64,000 bases of DNA from CATQHD01 sp965202675 (GCA_965202675.1 OZ241842.1:868001-932000); one strand, 5' to 3'; positions 33,515 to 43,246 are shown, numbered from the stretch's first letter. Notes: generated by a model from the letters alone, not told the origin. Numbers and translations: made by a program.

Positions 33515-36448
33515 TTACTTGCCGGGGGGCGAGGCCACCGAAGGTTCCGAAGTCCACTGGTCGGCCAGGTACCGAGCAATGGGTTCGGCGTCCCGCTCGT
33601 CTATGCCCAGCAGGACGGCGGCGGCTTGATCGAACTTGCGGCGGCGGGGATCATCGCGGGCTTGGTTGGCGGGTTTCAGGGGCAGCTCGAACAGGCCGGC
33701 CCCGTGTTCTTCTCGGACCCGGCGGGCTCTTTCCAGGAGGGCAGGGTCTCGAAAGTCGGGGATGGTCAGCCCGCAGATATCGTGTATCTGGGCTTCTGAT
33801 CTGCCGCTTTTCTGCCGCTGCGCCTGCATCCAGAAGGACGCGAACCCGAAGATGGAGTTGGACCACACGGCCATCGCGTACCGAACCAGCTCCCAGTTGG
33901 ACTGCATGCAGTCATCGGCCTGCCGCGGGCGGAGGCCCGCCCATGCCGCCCCTCCGAGGATTCTGTCCTGCGAGACGACCGCCAGGGCGGTGTTGCTGGT
34001 CCAACGCATGTTCTTTTTGTGGAACAGGTCGGTCTTCTTGTCCAGCTGTTCTCTTACCTTCCTGTGGTCAGCATATTTAATGCCGTAATGGGTCGGTTCT
34101 ATCCGCACCGCGGTTTGCGATTCATGGTCGGTTGCCCAGAGCGAAGTATAAGGGGAGTCTCTATAGGATTTATCGGGGTTGATAGGATGAAAGGTAAACG
34201 CACCAATCGGTTGGCTTCCGGCGTTGTGCCCTATGGAATGGTGGGTCGGCCCGACATCGAACAAATCGGAAAGTCTCGCTACAGGGAATCGGGCTGCGAT
34301 CCTGTCGTCTACGGTTTGAACACATCCGTTGACCAGCAGCTCGGCGATGGGGACCAAACCCAACAGCCCGGCGGCTCCGGACCCTCCCCATATGCGGGAG
34401 GGCGGGGCAATATACCATCTGCCCGCAATATCGCCGCCCACCTCCAACACTCCCAAATCGCCCGGCTTTGCCCCGGACAGCAGCCGATGCAAGCTTCGGG
34501 CGGTTTCCGCCGCCTCTACTGCGGAGCCGAAGAGGTTGTCGATGCTGACATAGGCTATCCCCTCCCGGCCCGACCTGGACTTGCGGCCGGTAACAAGCAC
34601 CTCCCCCAAAAAGGTGTCGGCCGACAGGGAATGCTGCCCTCCTTCCACCCCCCTGGCGAATGAAGTAACCGTGAGGTCCGTATACCCATCCGACATCATG
34701 GCCCTGAACCTCTCCCAGCTTCCCGCGGCGGCGCAGGTCAAAGGCAACACCAGACCGATGCGTTTTCCGTCCTTCAGCTTGCGATCCCCTATAGCGGCAA
34801 ACACTGAAGCAAGACCCGCCTTGCCGTCGCCGCAGGTATCTTGCGCCAGTTTCCACACCCGTTTCTGCGCCGCCCGCCGGTCTTCGCAAGATATCCCCGA
34901 CAGATCGAACAGTTTTTGCCCGCCGCCGGTCCTCGAGTAAGGTGGATTCATCAATACGGCGTCAAATGATCCGTCTTCTGCGCTCAATACCGAGATCCCT
35001 TCTCCGTTGTCTATCTCCGTTCCTTTCTGGGTGTCGTAGTTGTCGGTGAACAGTCGGGTTTCATGCTCGCCCAACAGCTCCACCGAGCCGGTGAACACTC
35101 CGGCGCCGTTCTCATCGTGAGAGTTGCCTATCTTCGCCAACCCGATATTGGTAGGATTGTAATCGACTTCGGGCCGCAGGCTCACGATGCCGGCCGCGGT
35201 AAGATGGATCGCGATCGGAGTGATATCCACCCCGCACAGACCCTGCTCTATCATCGCTCTGTGATAATCGTCGAGCGGCGTCTGGCGCGCCGAAGCAAAC
35301 TGCTTCAAACGCCTGTAGCCGGCCAGCAACAAGGCACCTGTTCCGCATGCGAAGTCCGCTATCCTCCAATCTCGGCTTTCGCCAGACATCTCCTGCTGTT
35401 CGGGAAGGGTCATATATGCCAGATATTCGGCCACTTCGGGGCGGGTGTAGAAAGCGGCGGAGTTCTTGCGCTGCCCGGCATCCATTACCCGCGCAAATAT
35501 TTCCCCTGCCAAGCTGGCAGTCTCGCCCAGAAGGTATTGCTCCGCCTTGTCGACAGCGTCCGCCAAAACAGTGAAGGTGTCCCGGTGGGAAGCCGGAGGC
35601 AGAACACGAGGAAAGGCGTCATACGCAGGACGGAAAACAGAATGATAGTTGACGGCAAGCACCTTTCCCCATTCGTCCTTCACTGCCCGAGGAAAGATGT
35701 TGCCGGTTTCATCCCGACAGGATTCGGTGTTTCCCAATTGCGGATTCTTTCTCGCCAACTCGTTCAAGATCAGCAAAGAATCGAACCACACCAGACACGC
35801 CACCTGCAAACCCGTTTTGATGTTGTCGGGTGACCCCATCAGGGCGCTTATCCGCTTTTTCTCGTCGAGATGGTTGCCCAACTCTGCCTCCAAAGAGGTC
35901 ACCGCTGTCAAAATATAATCTGCCGCGGTGTCAGCAGCAAGATTGATTATTTCTGTATCTGTTACAGTCTTTGTGACACTGTAACAAAAGTCAGATAATG
36001 CTCCCGTCAACCATCCCTTCTCAGGCCACAAGCTATAGTCATCAGCGCTGTTGCCTGAAACGAACTTCCACCGCAATTCCTCTTTACCGGTCACGAATCT
36101 ATTTGCTGCTTCCCCATCCTTCCACTGATTAGCTCCCGGCGGGTAATACACAGCCGCAGCCCTGCGAATAGGTGACGTTCTATCAAAAGAACCCTGAGCC
36201 GATTCAGAAAGAGTGAGCCCCAATTCCTTTCTGGCGTCATCTACCGGATCCCCCGCACCCTCATGGAACTTGCATTCGACCACCACGGGAGGAGAATTGG
36301 GCAGGATCAGCAGCACATCCGGCGACCTGCGCTCTTCAATGAACAACCCTACATTTTCGCTGTTTTTGACAACCCAACTGTCATCCCATCCCGATACGGT
36401 CCTGATCGCATCCGCGAACCTGTCGTTGAAAGTTGGGTTGCACTTCAT
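33515..36448 (-). CDS. One-polypeptide restriction-modification enzyme (N6-adenine methylase)
   Basis: 977 aa in mostly lower-GC DNA than the chromosome. The N-terminus has SPDVLLILPNSPPVVVECKF (residues about 42-61), a PD-(D/E)XK nuclease core. Around residue 370 comes the SAM motif IADFACGTGALLLAGYRR, and near 485 the catalytic NPPY in FDAVLMNPPYSRTGGG, of an N6-adenine gamma-class methyltransferase. The last 400 residues probably recognise the target. There is no separate R or S gene, so it fits type IIG-like or similar single-chain systems. The ATG has TACTCT 7 nt upstream (36456-36461) and no Shine-Dalgarno. The nuclease reading is inference from the motif. Confidence 0.82.
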   Translation of the reverse strand: MKCNPTFNDRFADAIRTVSGWDDSWVVKNSENVGLFIEERRSPDVLLILPNSPPVVVECKFHEGAGDPVDDARKELGLTLSESAQGSFDRTSPIRRAAAVYYPPGANQWKDGEAANRFVTGKEELRWKFVSGNSADDYSLWPEKGWLTGALSDFCYSVTKTVTDTEIINLAADTAADYILTAVTSLEAELGNHLDEKKRISALMGSPDNIKTGLQVACLVWFDSLLILNELARKNPQLGNTESCRDETGNIFPRAVKDEWGKVLAVNYHSVFRPAYDAFPRVLPPASHRDTFTVLADAVDKAEQYLLGETASLAGEIFARVMDAGQRKNSAAFYTRPEVAEYLAYMTLPEQQEMSGESRDWRIADFACGTGALLLAGYRRLKQFASARQTPLDDYHRAMIEQGLCGVDITPIAIHLTAAGIVSLRPEVDYNPTNIGLAKIGNSHDENGAGVFTGSVELLGEHETRLFTDNYDTQKGTEIDNGEGISVLSAEDGSFDAVLMNPPYSRTGGGQKLFDLSGISCEDRRAAQKRVWKLAQDTCGDGKAGLASVFAAIGDRKLKDGKRIGLVLPLTCAAAGSWERFRAMMSDGYTDLTVTSFARGVEGGQHSLSADTFLGEVLVTGRKSRSGREGIAYVSIDNLFGSAVEAAETARSLHRLLSGAKPGDLGVLEVGGDIAGRWYIAPPSRIWGGSGAAGLLGLVPIAELLVNGCVQTVDDRIAARFPVARLSDLFDVGPTHHSIGHNAGSQPIGAFTFHPINPDKSYRDSPYTSLWATDHESQTAVRIEPTHYGIKYADHRKVREQLDKKTDLFHKKNMRWTSNTALAVVSQDRILGGAAWAGLRPRQADDCMQSNWELVRYAMAVWSNSIFGFASFWMQAQRQKSGRSEAQIHDICGLTIPDFRDPALLERARRVREEHGAGLFELPLKPANQARDDPRRRKFDQAAAVLLGIDERDAEPIARYLADQWTSEPSVASPPGK

Positions 36449-36455
36449 GGTGTTC

Positions 36456-36461
36456 AGAGTA
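36456..36461 (-). promoter_or_regulatory. -10 box of the restriction-modification gene
   Basis: TACTCT (minus strand) lies 7 nt before the ATG with no ribosome binding site between, so a leaderless mRNA is likely. Confidence 0.45.
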
Positions 36462-36551
36462 CAGCAGGGGTGTGACAGGATTCAGCAACCTCGGCGCGTC
36501 AACACACCGCCGCAGGACTCGGCGCGGGAAACCGCAGGCAGACGGCAACGG

Positions 36552-37883
36552 TCAACCGCCTCTTCGGGGCGGTATGAGAACAACCGGATCATCGGGTGCT
36601 CGAACGGGCCGCGCCGGATGCCGGCTGCCGCCGGGGCGCCAGAGGGTCTGGATGGGCCGCAGGTGGAGCCGGTCGCCGACCGTGACGGACTGGTTGCCGG
36701 TGTGGAGGAGGACGCCTGCTTTGAAAAAGCCGGGGGCAGCGCGGTCGATCCTGTCCCTCAGCCAGCGGACATGGCCCAGCTGGGCGGCGGCGGGAGACCG
36801 GGTTGCCTTAATCTCGAAGGCGGCGACCGACCCGTCGGGTCTTTCCAGGATCAGGTCCACCTCATGGCCCCGATGATCGCGGTAGTGGTACATGTCGATG
36901 CGTTCGGGCGAGGCGGCGATCTGCCGGGCGATCTCATTTACCGCAAACGTCTCGATGAGCGGCCCGGCGGCCGGATGGACGGGCGCGGCCAGACCATCCG
37001 GGTCGGCGCCGATCAGATGCGCCGCCAAGCCGGAATCGGTGAGATATATCTTGGGTCGGCGGACAGCCCTCGCGGTGAGGTTCCGCGACCAGGCCGGAAG
37101 CCGGACGATCAGGAAAACGGCGTGAAGCCATTCGAGGTACGAAAGTACAGTGGCGCGGTCGATGCCCAGCCTGCGGGAAGCGGCGGCTGCGTTGGTCTCG
37201 CCTCCGCCGAGCGACGCCGTCCACCTCAACAGGCGGGGGAGAGATATTGCCTTGCGGATGCCGGAGAGAGCGGCCAGATCGCGTTGGATCACCGTATCCA
37301 GGTAACTCTCGAACCATTCCCCCCGTCTGGCCGGGTCGTGGCGAACCGCTTCGGGATAACCTCCCCGGCACAACTGCCGCAGGTATTCATCCCGGCCGAG
37401 ATGCTCGAGCAGCGGCGGGCCGGAGAACCCCTCGAACCACCTGCCGACGTCGGGCGGGGAACCGCCGGACAGCTCCCGTTCCGACAGCGGGCAGAGGCGC
37501 AGGATGCGGACCCGCCCGGCCAGGGATTCACTGATAGTGGGAACGGTCAGGAAGTTGGTGGAGCCGGCGAGCAGGAACCGACCGGGATCCGGGTCGGCGT
37601 CCACGAGCCGCTTGACGGCTCGGACCACCCGGTCGCCGCCGAGCTGTATCTCGTCGACCGCCAGCGGGCGGCGTCGAGCGGCGAGGAAGGTCAGCGGATC
37701 GGCCAAGGCCGCCTCCCGCTCCGCATCGTCGTCGAGCGAAACGTACTCACCGCCCCGTTGCTCGGTTACCAGCCGGGCAAGGGTTGTCTTTCCGCACTGA
37801 CGGGCCCCGTGCAGGACGACCGCGCGAAAAGCATCGAGCGCTTCGCCGAGGCGGGGCCGGAGGTGCCTGCCGATCAATTCCAT
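36552..37883 (-). CDS. AAA ATPase with DUF4143 (AAA_14 family)
   Basis: 443 aa. The P-loop is LHGARQCGKTTLARLVTEQ near residue 24, a Walker B-like LAVDEIQLG near 75, and LLAGSTNFLTVPTISESLAGRV follows. The C-terminal DUF4143 part includes FAVNEIARQIAASPERIDMYHYRDHRGHEVDLI-like sequence (restriction-like E..D..EIK region: DLILERPDGSVAAFEIKATRS). Such ATPases are common in islands and are often called accessory or toxin-like; the function is unknown. It ends about 100 bp upstream of the restriction-modification gene, on the same strand. Confidence 0.88.
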   Translation of the reverse strand: MELIGRHLRPRLGEALDAFRAVVLHGARQCGKTTLARLVTEQRGGEYVSLDDDAEREAALADPLTFLAARRRPLAVDEIQLGGDRVVRAVKRLVDADPDPGRFLLAGSTNFLTVPTISESLAGRVRILRLCPLSERELSGGSPPDVGRWFEGFSGPPLLEHLGRDEYLRQLCRGGYPEAVRHDPARRGEWFESYLDTVIQRDLAALSGIRKAISLPRLLRWTASLGGGETNAAAASRRLGIDRATVLSYLEWLHAVFLIVRLPAWSRNLTARAVRRPKIYLTDSGLAAHLIGADPDGLAAPVHPAAGPLIETFAVNEIARQIAASPERIDMYHYRDHRGHEVDLILERPDGSVAAFEIKATRSPAAAQLGHVRWLRDRIDRAAPGFFKAGVLLHTGNQSVTVGDRLHLRPIQTLWRPGGSRHPARPVRAPDDPVVLIPPRRGG

Positions 37884-37890
37884 AAGAGCA

Positions 37891-37938
37891 ACTATAGCCC
37901 CTAATCAACAATTTACCGGCTGGCTAATCGACAATTTA
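37891..37938 (-). promoter_or_regulatory. Leaderless promoter with direct-repeat operator
   Basis: TATAGT (37896-37891, minus) lies 7 nt before the ATPase ATG. Directly upstream are two direct repeats, CTAATCAACAATTTA (37901-37915) and CTAATCGACAATTTA (37924-37938), 14 of 15 identical and 23 bp apart. The repeats cover the -35 area, which suggests a regulator bound as a pair on one DNA face. Confidence 0.5.
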
Positions 37939-38007
37939 TCCAGAACCTGTTCCCCAATTTTCCTGATGAGGCTCGGCCCTTCAACGTCAATACCGGCGTG
38001 ACGAGCT

Positions 38008-38301
38008 GCGCAGTTCTAGCTCTCCGTGTAGGAACCCGCCGGTCCGCAAGAATATTTTTCGCATTCTGGGATGAGGGTATTGAGTTTGTCATAGGTTTGC
38101 AATACTATGTATGTGCTGACACACTAACACCGCCGCCGGAGTTACGGAGAGCGCGGCGGTCATTATCGGAACCTTGCCAGGCCGGGCGCAGGCGCCCGAA
38201 CAGGGCGGCCTGCCCGGGCGGCGGATCCGATGCCGGTGGAGGAGGCGGGGGCAGGGCCCGGCGCAGCCGGGGCCGGTGGGCTGGATTTTCGCGTTCTTGA
38301 T
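38008..38301 (-). repeat. Intergenic repeat, copy B (A/B type, inverted to A)
   Basis: About 294 bp. It is the reverse complement of copy A over nearly all its length, from gcgcagttct at 38008 to ttttcgcg at 38286-38293. The hairpin arms are 38129-38136 and 38153-38160 with a 16-nt loop. The two copies face each other across 5.9 kb carrying mobA, the SAF gene, the restriction-modification gene and the ATPase gene. It is the main content of the gap 37939-38375. Confidence 0.85.
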
Positions 38302-38363
38302 TGATGGGGCGGGTGAACCCGGACGCCAAACCGTCAGCCAAGTCCATGGGAAGTACACCCGGC

Positions 38364-38369
38364 TAACTT
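38364..38369 (+). promoter_or_regulatory. -10 box of uppP
   Basis: TAACTT lies exactly 6 nt before the ATG, with no Shine-Dalgarno, as for other probable leaderless genes here. Confidence 0.4.
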
Positions 38370-38375
38370 GGCGGG

Positions 38376-39140
38376 ATGCTGGAAGCGATCGTGTGGGGGC
38401 TGGTGCAGGGGTTCACCGAGTTCCTGCCCGTCTCGTCGAGCGGACACCTGCGCCTCATCCCGGAACTGTTCGGCCTGAACCCTCCCGGCCTGGCCGCCTC
38501 GGCGGTGCTCCACCTGGGGACGCTGCTGGCGGTGGCCGCCTACTACCGGAGCGACATCGCCTGGATCGTCCGGGGTCTGGGCCGGAACGCCGCCGCCCGG
38601 AGGATTGCCCTGATGCTGGCCGCGGCCACCGTCCCGGCCGCCGCGGCGGGGGCGTTCCTGTCGGAGGCGGTCGGACGGTTCCAGGAATCAGCCGCGGCGG
38701 TGGGCGCGGCGCTGCTGGCGACGGGCGCCGTGCTGCTGGCGTCGAGGTTCTTCGCCCGGGGGGTCCGCCGCGTCGAGGACGCCGGTTTCAGGGATGCGGC
38801 GGCCATCGGCCTGGCCCAAGCCCTGGCCCTGCTGCCGGGAATATCCCGATCGGGAATGGTGATCACCGCCGGAATGATGCGCGGCCTGTCGGAGAAACAG
38901 GCGGCCCGCTTCGGTTTCCTGATGGCCGTCCCGGTGATCGCCGGCGCCGGAGCGAGAGAAGCATGGTCGGCGGCGGAAACCGGGGCGTTCGGTCCCGAGC
39001 TGATCCTCGGAACCGCGGTGGCAGCCCTTTCCGGCTACTGGGCCGTCTCCCTGCTGCTGAAGACGCTGACCCGCCTTGGCCTCTGGCCTTTCGCCCTCTA
39101 CTGCCTGGCCGCCGGAACCGCCGCCCTGGTCTGGACCTGA
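38376..39140 (+). CDS. uppP: Undecaprenyl-diphosphatase
   Basis: 254 aa with about eight transmembrane helices. The enzyme recycles the undecaprenyl lipid carrier for wall synthesis and is linked to bacitracin resistance. Both active-site motifs are visible: GLVQGFTEFLPVSSSGHLRL (residues 7-26) and LPGISRSGMVITAGMMRGLS (near 155). It is a single gene, convergent with mrp 56 bp away. Confidence 0.94.
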   Translation: MLEAIVWGLVQGFTEFLPVSSSGHLRLIPELFGLNPPGLAASAVLHLGTLLAVAAYYRSDIAWIVRGLGRNAAARRIALMLAAATVPAAAAGAFLSEAVGRFQESAAAVGAALLATGAVLLASRFFARGVRRVEDAGFRDAAAIGLAQALALLPGISRSGMVITAGMMRGLSEKQAARFGFLMAVPVIAGAGAREAWSAAETGAFGPELILGTAVAALSGYWAVSLLLKTLTRLGLWPFALYCLAAGTAALVWT

Positions 39141-39196
39141 GACCACCTCTCTGAAAACCGGCGGCGGCCCGGTCATGCGAAGCGGTTCAACCCTCG

Positions 39197-40288
39197 TCAG
39201 CCGATGCGGAGTTCGGGGTGGGTTCTGATCCGGGGCCTGGTTTCCGCCAGATAGCGCGCCAGACGGTCGAACGCCCGGGCGGCTTCACTGCCGGGGGCCG
39301 CCGTATTCACCGGTTCGCCGCGATCGGCGCCGGCCCGCATCTCGGGGAGGATGGGGATCTGGGCCAGCAGTTCCACATCGTTCTCGCGGGCCAGGGCCGC
39401 CCCGCCCCCCTCGCCGAAGATGCGGTAGCGCTTGCCGTCGTCCCCGGTGAACCAGCTCATGTTCTCCACTACCCCCACCAGCTTCTGGTCCACCCGGTCG
39501 GCCATCCGCGCCGCGCGGGAGGCCACCCGCCGGGCGGTGGGCTGAGGGGTGGTCACCAGCAGTACCCGCGCCCTGGGCGCGAACTGGGAGATGGAGATGG
39601 CCACGTCCCCGGTCCCCGGCGGCATGTCTATCAATAGGAAGGCCGGGTCGTCCCAGAACACGTCGGTCAGAAACTGCTCGAGGGCCTTGTGGAGCATGGG
39701 GCCGCGCCACACCACCGCCTGGCCGTCCGGGACGAAATAGTCGATGGATATCACCGACACCCCGTGGGCGCGCAGCGGCAGGATCGAGTCGGCCACCACC
39801 ACCGGAGGGCCTTCCGCCCCCAGCATCCTGGGGATCGAATACCCCCACACGTCGGCGTCGATCACCCCCACCGTATGGCCCAGGGCGGCCAGGCTCACCG
39901 CCAGGTTGGCGGTCACCGACGACTTGCCCACCCCACCCTTGCCGGAGGAAACCGCCACTGCGTAGGTGGAGGAACCCGGGCCTCCCACCGGACGCTTCTC
40001 GCCCCGCACCCCGGCCATCAGCTCGGCCCGCTGCTCGTCGCTCATCAGCTCGTGCTCCACCCGCACCGAGCTCACCCCCTCCACCGACCGAGCCGCCCCC
40101 TCAACCGCCTCGATCAGGGCGTGCCCCGGCTCGCCGGGCACCGGTATCAGCAGGTCGATCACCGCCGCCCCCCGCCGCTTGACCGCCGCCGACTTCACAT
40201 ATCCCAGGCCGCCCAAGGGCCGCCCCAGGATGGGGTCGACGGCGGCGGCGAGGACGAGGTCCAGCGCTTCGCCCGTTGCTCGGCTCAT
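39197..40288 (-). CDS. mrp: Mrp/NBP35-family iron-sulfur carrier ATPase
   Basis: 363 aa. The N-terminal 90 residues form the MIP18/DUF59 domain (VDPILGRPLGGLGYVKSAAV). The P-loop, the deviant type, is VSSGKGGVGKSSVTANLAVSLA at about residue 113, followed by VIDADVWGYSIPRML and LLIDMPPGTGDVAIS. The usual cluster-binding CxxC is absent (NMSWFTGDDGKRYRIFGEGG), as in other actinobacterial Mrp proteins, so cluster transfer by that site is doubtful. The protein may act in Fe-S protein assembly. Confidence 0.9.
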   Translation of the reverse strand: MSRATGEALDLVLAAAVDPILGRPLGGLGYVKSAAVKRRGAAVIDLLIPVPGEPGHALIEAVEGAARSVEGVSSVRVEHELMSDEQRAELMAGVRGEKRPVGGPGSSTYAVAVSSGKGGVGKSSVTANLAVSLAALGHTVGVIDADVWGYSIPRMLGAEGPPVVVADSILPLRAHGVSVISIDYFVPDGQAVVWRGPMLHKALEQFLTDVFWDDPAFLLIDMPPGTGDVAISISQFAPRARVLLVTTPQPTARRVASRAARMADRVDQKLVGVVENMSWFTGDDGKRYRIFGEGGGAALARENDVELLAQIPILPEMRAGADRGEPVNTAAPGSEAARAFDRLARYLAETRPRIRTHPELRIG

Positions 40289-40541
40289 GTAGTTCGCATC
40301 ACTCTCGGCGGTGGATTAGGTATCGGCGCGGCCGCCGGCCCGGAGTATATGGCGGCGGGCCGGGCTGCAAAGCGGGCCCATCTGCAGAGCGGGTCCGGCG
40401 CGGATCGGACTCCGCCGGACCGTCGAGGGTATCAGCGGACAGGATATCCGCCAACCCTCTAACATCGGGGAGGCAGAACCCGGACGCTCTTGGCGCTCCG
40501 CGGCGTCTGTTGCGCACAGGACCAGAAACAGGCCGGAGACC

Positions 40542-43232
40542 ATGAACAACCAATCCAACGGCAACCCTTTCGGGTCGGAAGCCGTCATCCCGACGCCCCT
40601 GGGCGTCCGCACCGTCCACCGCCTCGACGCCCTCAGGGACCTGGGCGACCTCGACGCCATGCCCTATTCGATCAAGGTGCTGGCCGAAGCCGCCCTGCGC
40701 ACCTACGACGGCCGGACGGTCGCCGACGAGGACATCCTGGCCCTGGCCTCCTACGACGGCGCCAAGGCCGCCGAAGCCGGGGCGGAGATCCCCTTCTCGC
40801 CCGGTCGAGTGGTGCTGCAGGACTTCACGGGCATCCCGGCCCTGGCCGACCTGGCCTCCATGCGGGACGCCATCGTGCGGATGACGGGCGACCCGGCCGC
40901 CGCCGCCAAGGTCAACCCGCTCGTCCCCTGCGACTTGGTGATCGACCATTCGGTGCAGGTGGACGCCTTCGCCTCCAGCTCCGCCCTGCTCATCAACTCG
41001 CAACGGGAATTCGAACGCAACCGGGAGCGCTACGAATTCCTGAAGTGGGGGCAGTCGGCCTTCGACAACTTCCGGGTGGTGCCTCCCGCCACCGGCATCG
41101 TCCACCAGGTCAACCTGGAATACCTGGCCAAGGTGGTCTGGGACGACGGAACGACCCTCTACCCCGATTCTCTGGTGGGAACCGACTCCCACACCACCAT
41201 GATCAACGGCCTGGGGGTCCTGGGCTGGGGCGTGGGGGGCATCGAAGCGGAGGCGGCCATGGTGGGGCGGCCCATCTCCATGCTGGTGCCGGAGGTGGTC
41301 GGCGTCCGCCTCACCGGACGGCTCCCGGAGGGGGCCACCGCCACCGACCTGGTGCTGCGCATCACCGAGCTGCTGCGCCGGCGCGGGGTGGTGGGGCGCT
41401 TCGTGGAGTTCCACGGACCGGGGCTGGACTCCATGCCGGTGGCCAACCGGGCGACCATCGCCAACATGGCCCCCGAATACGGCGCCACCTGCGGTTTCTT
41501 CCCGGTCGACCGCCAGACCCTGGCCTATCTGGAGCTGACCGGACGCCCGCCCGAGCTGATCGAGGCCGTCGAGCAGTACACCAGGCTGCAGGGCATGTGG
41601 AGAGACGACTCCCGCGAGATCGTCTACTCGTCGGCGCTCGAGCTGGATATGAGCCGCATCGAGCCGTCCCTGGCCGGACCGCGCCGCCCCCAGGACCGCA
41701 TCGCCCTGTCGGAAATGAAGGAGCAGTGGCGGCGGGACCTGGGTTCTACGTTCGCGGGGCACGGCCATCCCGAAGGAGCGAAAGAGGTGGAATCCGGCGG
41801 GGAGGTGTTCGACCTGGCCGACGGGGCGGTGGTAATCGCCGCCATCACCAGCTGCACCAACACCTCCAACCCGGAGGTAATGGTGGGGGCGGGGCTGCTG
41901 GCCCGCAAGGCGCGGCGGCTGGGCCTCACCCGCAAGCCCTGGGTCAAGACCTCCTTGGCGCCCGGCTCCAAGGTGGTAACCGAGTATCTGGATAGAGCCG
42001 GGCTCACCGAAGACCTGGAGGCGGCGGGGTTCTTCACAGTGGGGTACGGGTGCACCACCTGCATCGGCAACTCCGGCCCCCTGCCGGACGCCATCGCCGC
42101 CGCCATAGACGGACACGACCTGGTGGCGGCTTCCGTGCTGTCGGGCAACCGCAACTTCGAGGGGAGGATCAGCCCCCGCGTCAGGGCCAACTACCTGGCC
42201 TCGCCGCCCCTGGTGGTGGCCTACGCCCTGGCGGGCACGGTCGACATCGACCTGGCTTCCGAACCGCTGGGGCAGGACCAGGACGGCAATGACGTGTTCC
42301 TGGCGGATCTGTGGCCGGACCCTTCCGAAACCGCCGCCATCGTCGCCGGTTCCATCTCCCCCGAACAGTTCAGGGAGCAGTACGCCACCGTGTTCGAGGG
42401 GCCGCCCGAATGGCGGGAGATCGCGGCCGAGCCCTCCGCCCTCTACCGGTGGAACCCGGACAGCACCTACATCCAGCCGCCGCCCTTCTTCGACGGGCTT
42501 ACCGCCGAACCGGGCGCCATAGAACCCATCTCAGGAGCGCGGGTGCTGGTCATGGCGGGCGACTCGGTTACCACCGACCACATCTCGCCGGCCGGTCCGA
42601 TCTCCGCCGACTCCCCGGCCGGGCGGTACCTGTTGGAGGCGGGGGTGCCGGAGCTGATGTTCAACAGCTACGGCTCCCGCCGGGGCAACGACCGGGTGAT
42701 GGCGCGGGGAACCTTCGCCAACGTGCGGGTGCGCAACCGCCTGGCGCCGGGAACCGAGGGCGGGTGGACCACCGACTTCACCGACGGGAAAGTCAAGGCC
42801 ATCTACGAGGCCGCCGTGCGGTACAAGGCGGAAGGCGTCCCCACCATCGTCCTGGCGGGCGACGACTACGGCATGGGGTCCAGCCGGGACTGGGCCGCCA
42901 AGGGGCCGCACCTGCTGGGGGTGCGGGCGGTGATCGCCGGGTCCTACGAGCGCATCCACCGCTCCAACCTGGTCGGGATGGGGATCCTGCCCCTCCAGTT
43001 CATGCCGGGCGAGAGCGCCGAGGCGCTGGGCCTGGACGGCGCCGAGACCTTCGACATCCCGGTCGACAACGGCTTGGCCCCCCGCCAGGAACTGGAGGTA
43101 ACGGCCGCCCGCCCGGACGGAACCGCCGTCCGCTTCACCGCCCTGGTGCGGGTCGACACCCCCGTGGAGGCGGACTACTACCGCAACGGCGGCATCCTCC
43201 ACACCGTCCTGAAAGAGATGGCCTCCGAGTAA
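40542..43232 (+). CDS. acnA: Aconitate hydratase (AcnA type)
   Basis: 896 aa, the length of AcnA/IRP-like aconitases. It converts citrate to isocitrate. The three cluster cysteines lie in ITSCTNTSNPEVM and YGCTTCIGNSGPL, around residues 430-510. Other conserved segments are PYSIKVLAEAALR at the start, DSHTTMINGLGVLGWGVGG, and the swivel-domain GDDYGMGSSRDWAAKGPHLLG. With mdh and icd just downstream on the other strand it makes up a TCA-cycle neighbourhood. A run of the IS481 transposase begins 14 bp after the stop. Confidence 0.96.
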   Translation: MNNQSNGNPFGSEAVIPTPLGVRTVHRLDALRDLGDLDAMPYSIKVLAEAALRTYDGRTVADEDILALASYDGAKAAEAGAEIPFSPGRVVLQDFTGIPALADLASMRDAIVRMTGDPAAAAKVNPLVPCDLVIDHSVQVDAFASSSALLINSQREFERNRERYEFLKWGQSAFDNFRVVPPATGIVHQVNLEYLAKVVWDDGTTLYPDSLVGTDSHTTMINGLGVLGWGVGGIEAEAAMVGRPISMLVPEVVGVRLTGRLPEGATATDLVLRITELLRRRGVVGRFVEFHGPGLDSMPVANRATIANMAPEYGATCGFFPVDRQTLAYLELTGRPPELIEAVEQYTRLQGMWRDDSREIVYSSALELDMSRIEPSLAGPRRPQDRIALSEMKEQWRRDLGSTFAGHGHPEGAKEVESGGEVFDLADGAVVIAAITSCTNTSNPEVMVGAGLLARKARRLGLTRKPWVKTSLAPGSKVVTEYLDRAGLTEDLEAAGFFTVGYGCTTCIGNSGPLPDAIAAAIDGHDLVAASVLSGNRNFEGRISPRVRANYLASPPLVVAYALAGTVDIDLASEPLGQDQDGNDVFLADLWPDPSETAAIVAGSISPEQFREQYATVFEGPPEWREIAAEPSALYRWNPDSTYIQPPPFFDGLTAEPGAIEPISGARVLVMAGDSVTTDHISPAGPISADSPAGRYLLEAGVPELMFNSYGSRRGNDRVMARGTFANVRVRNRLAPGTEGGWTTDFTDGKVKAIYEAAVRYKAEGVPTIVLAGDDYGMGSSRDWAAKGPHLLGVRAVIAGSYERIHRSNLVGMGILPLQFMPGESAEALGLDGAETFDIPVDNGLAPRQELEVTAARPDGTAVRFTALVRVDTPVEADYYRNGGILHTVLKEMASE

Positions 43233-43246
43233 CAGCCGCCCGCCGC

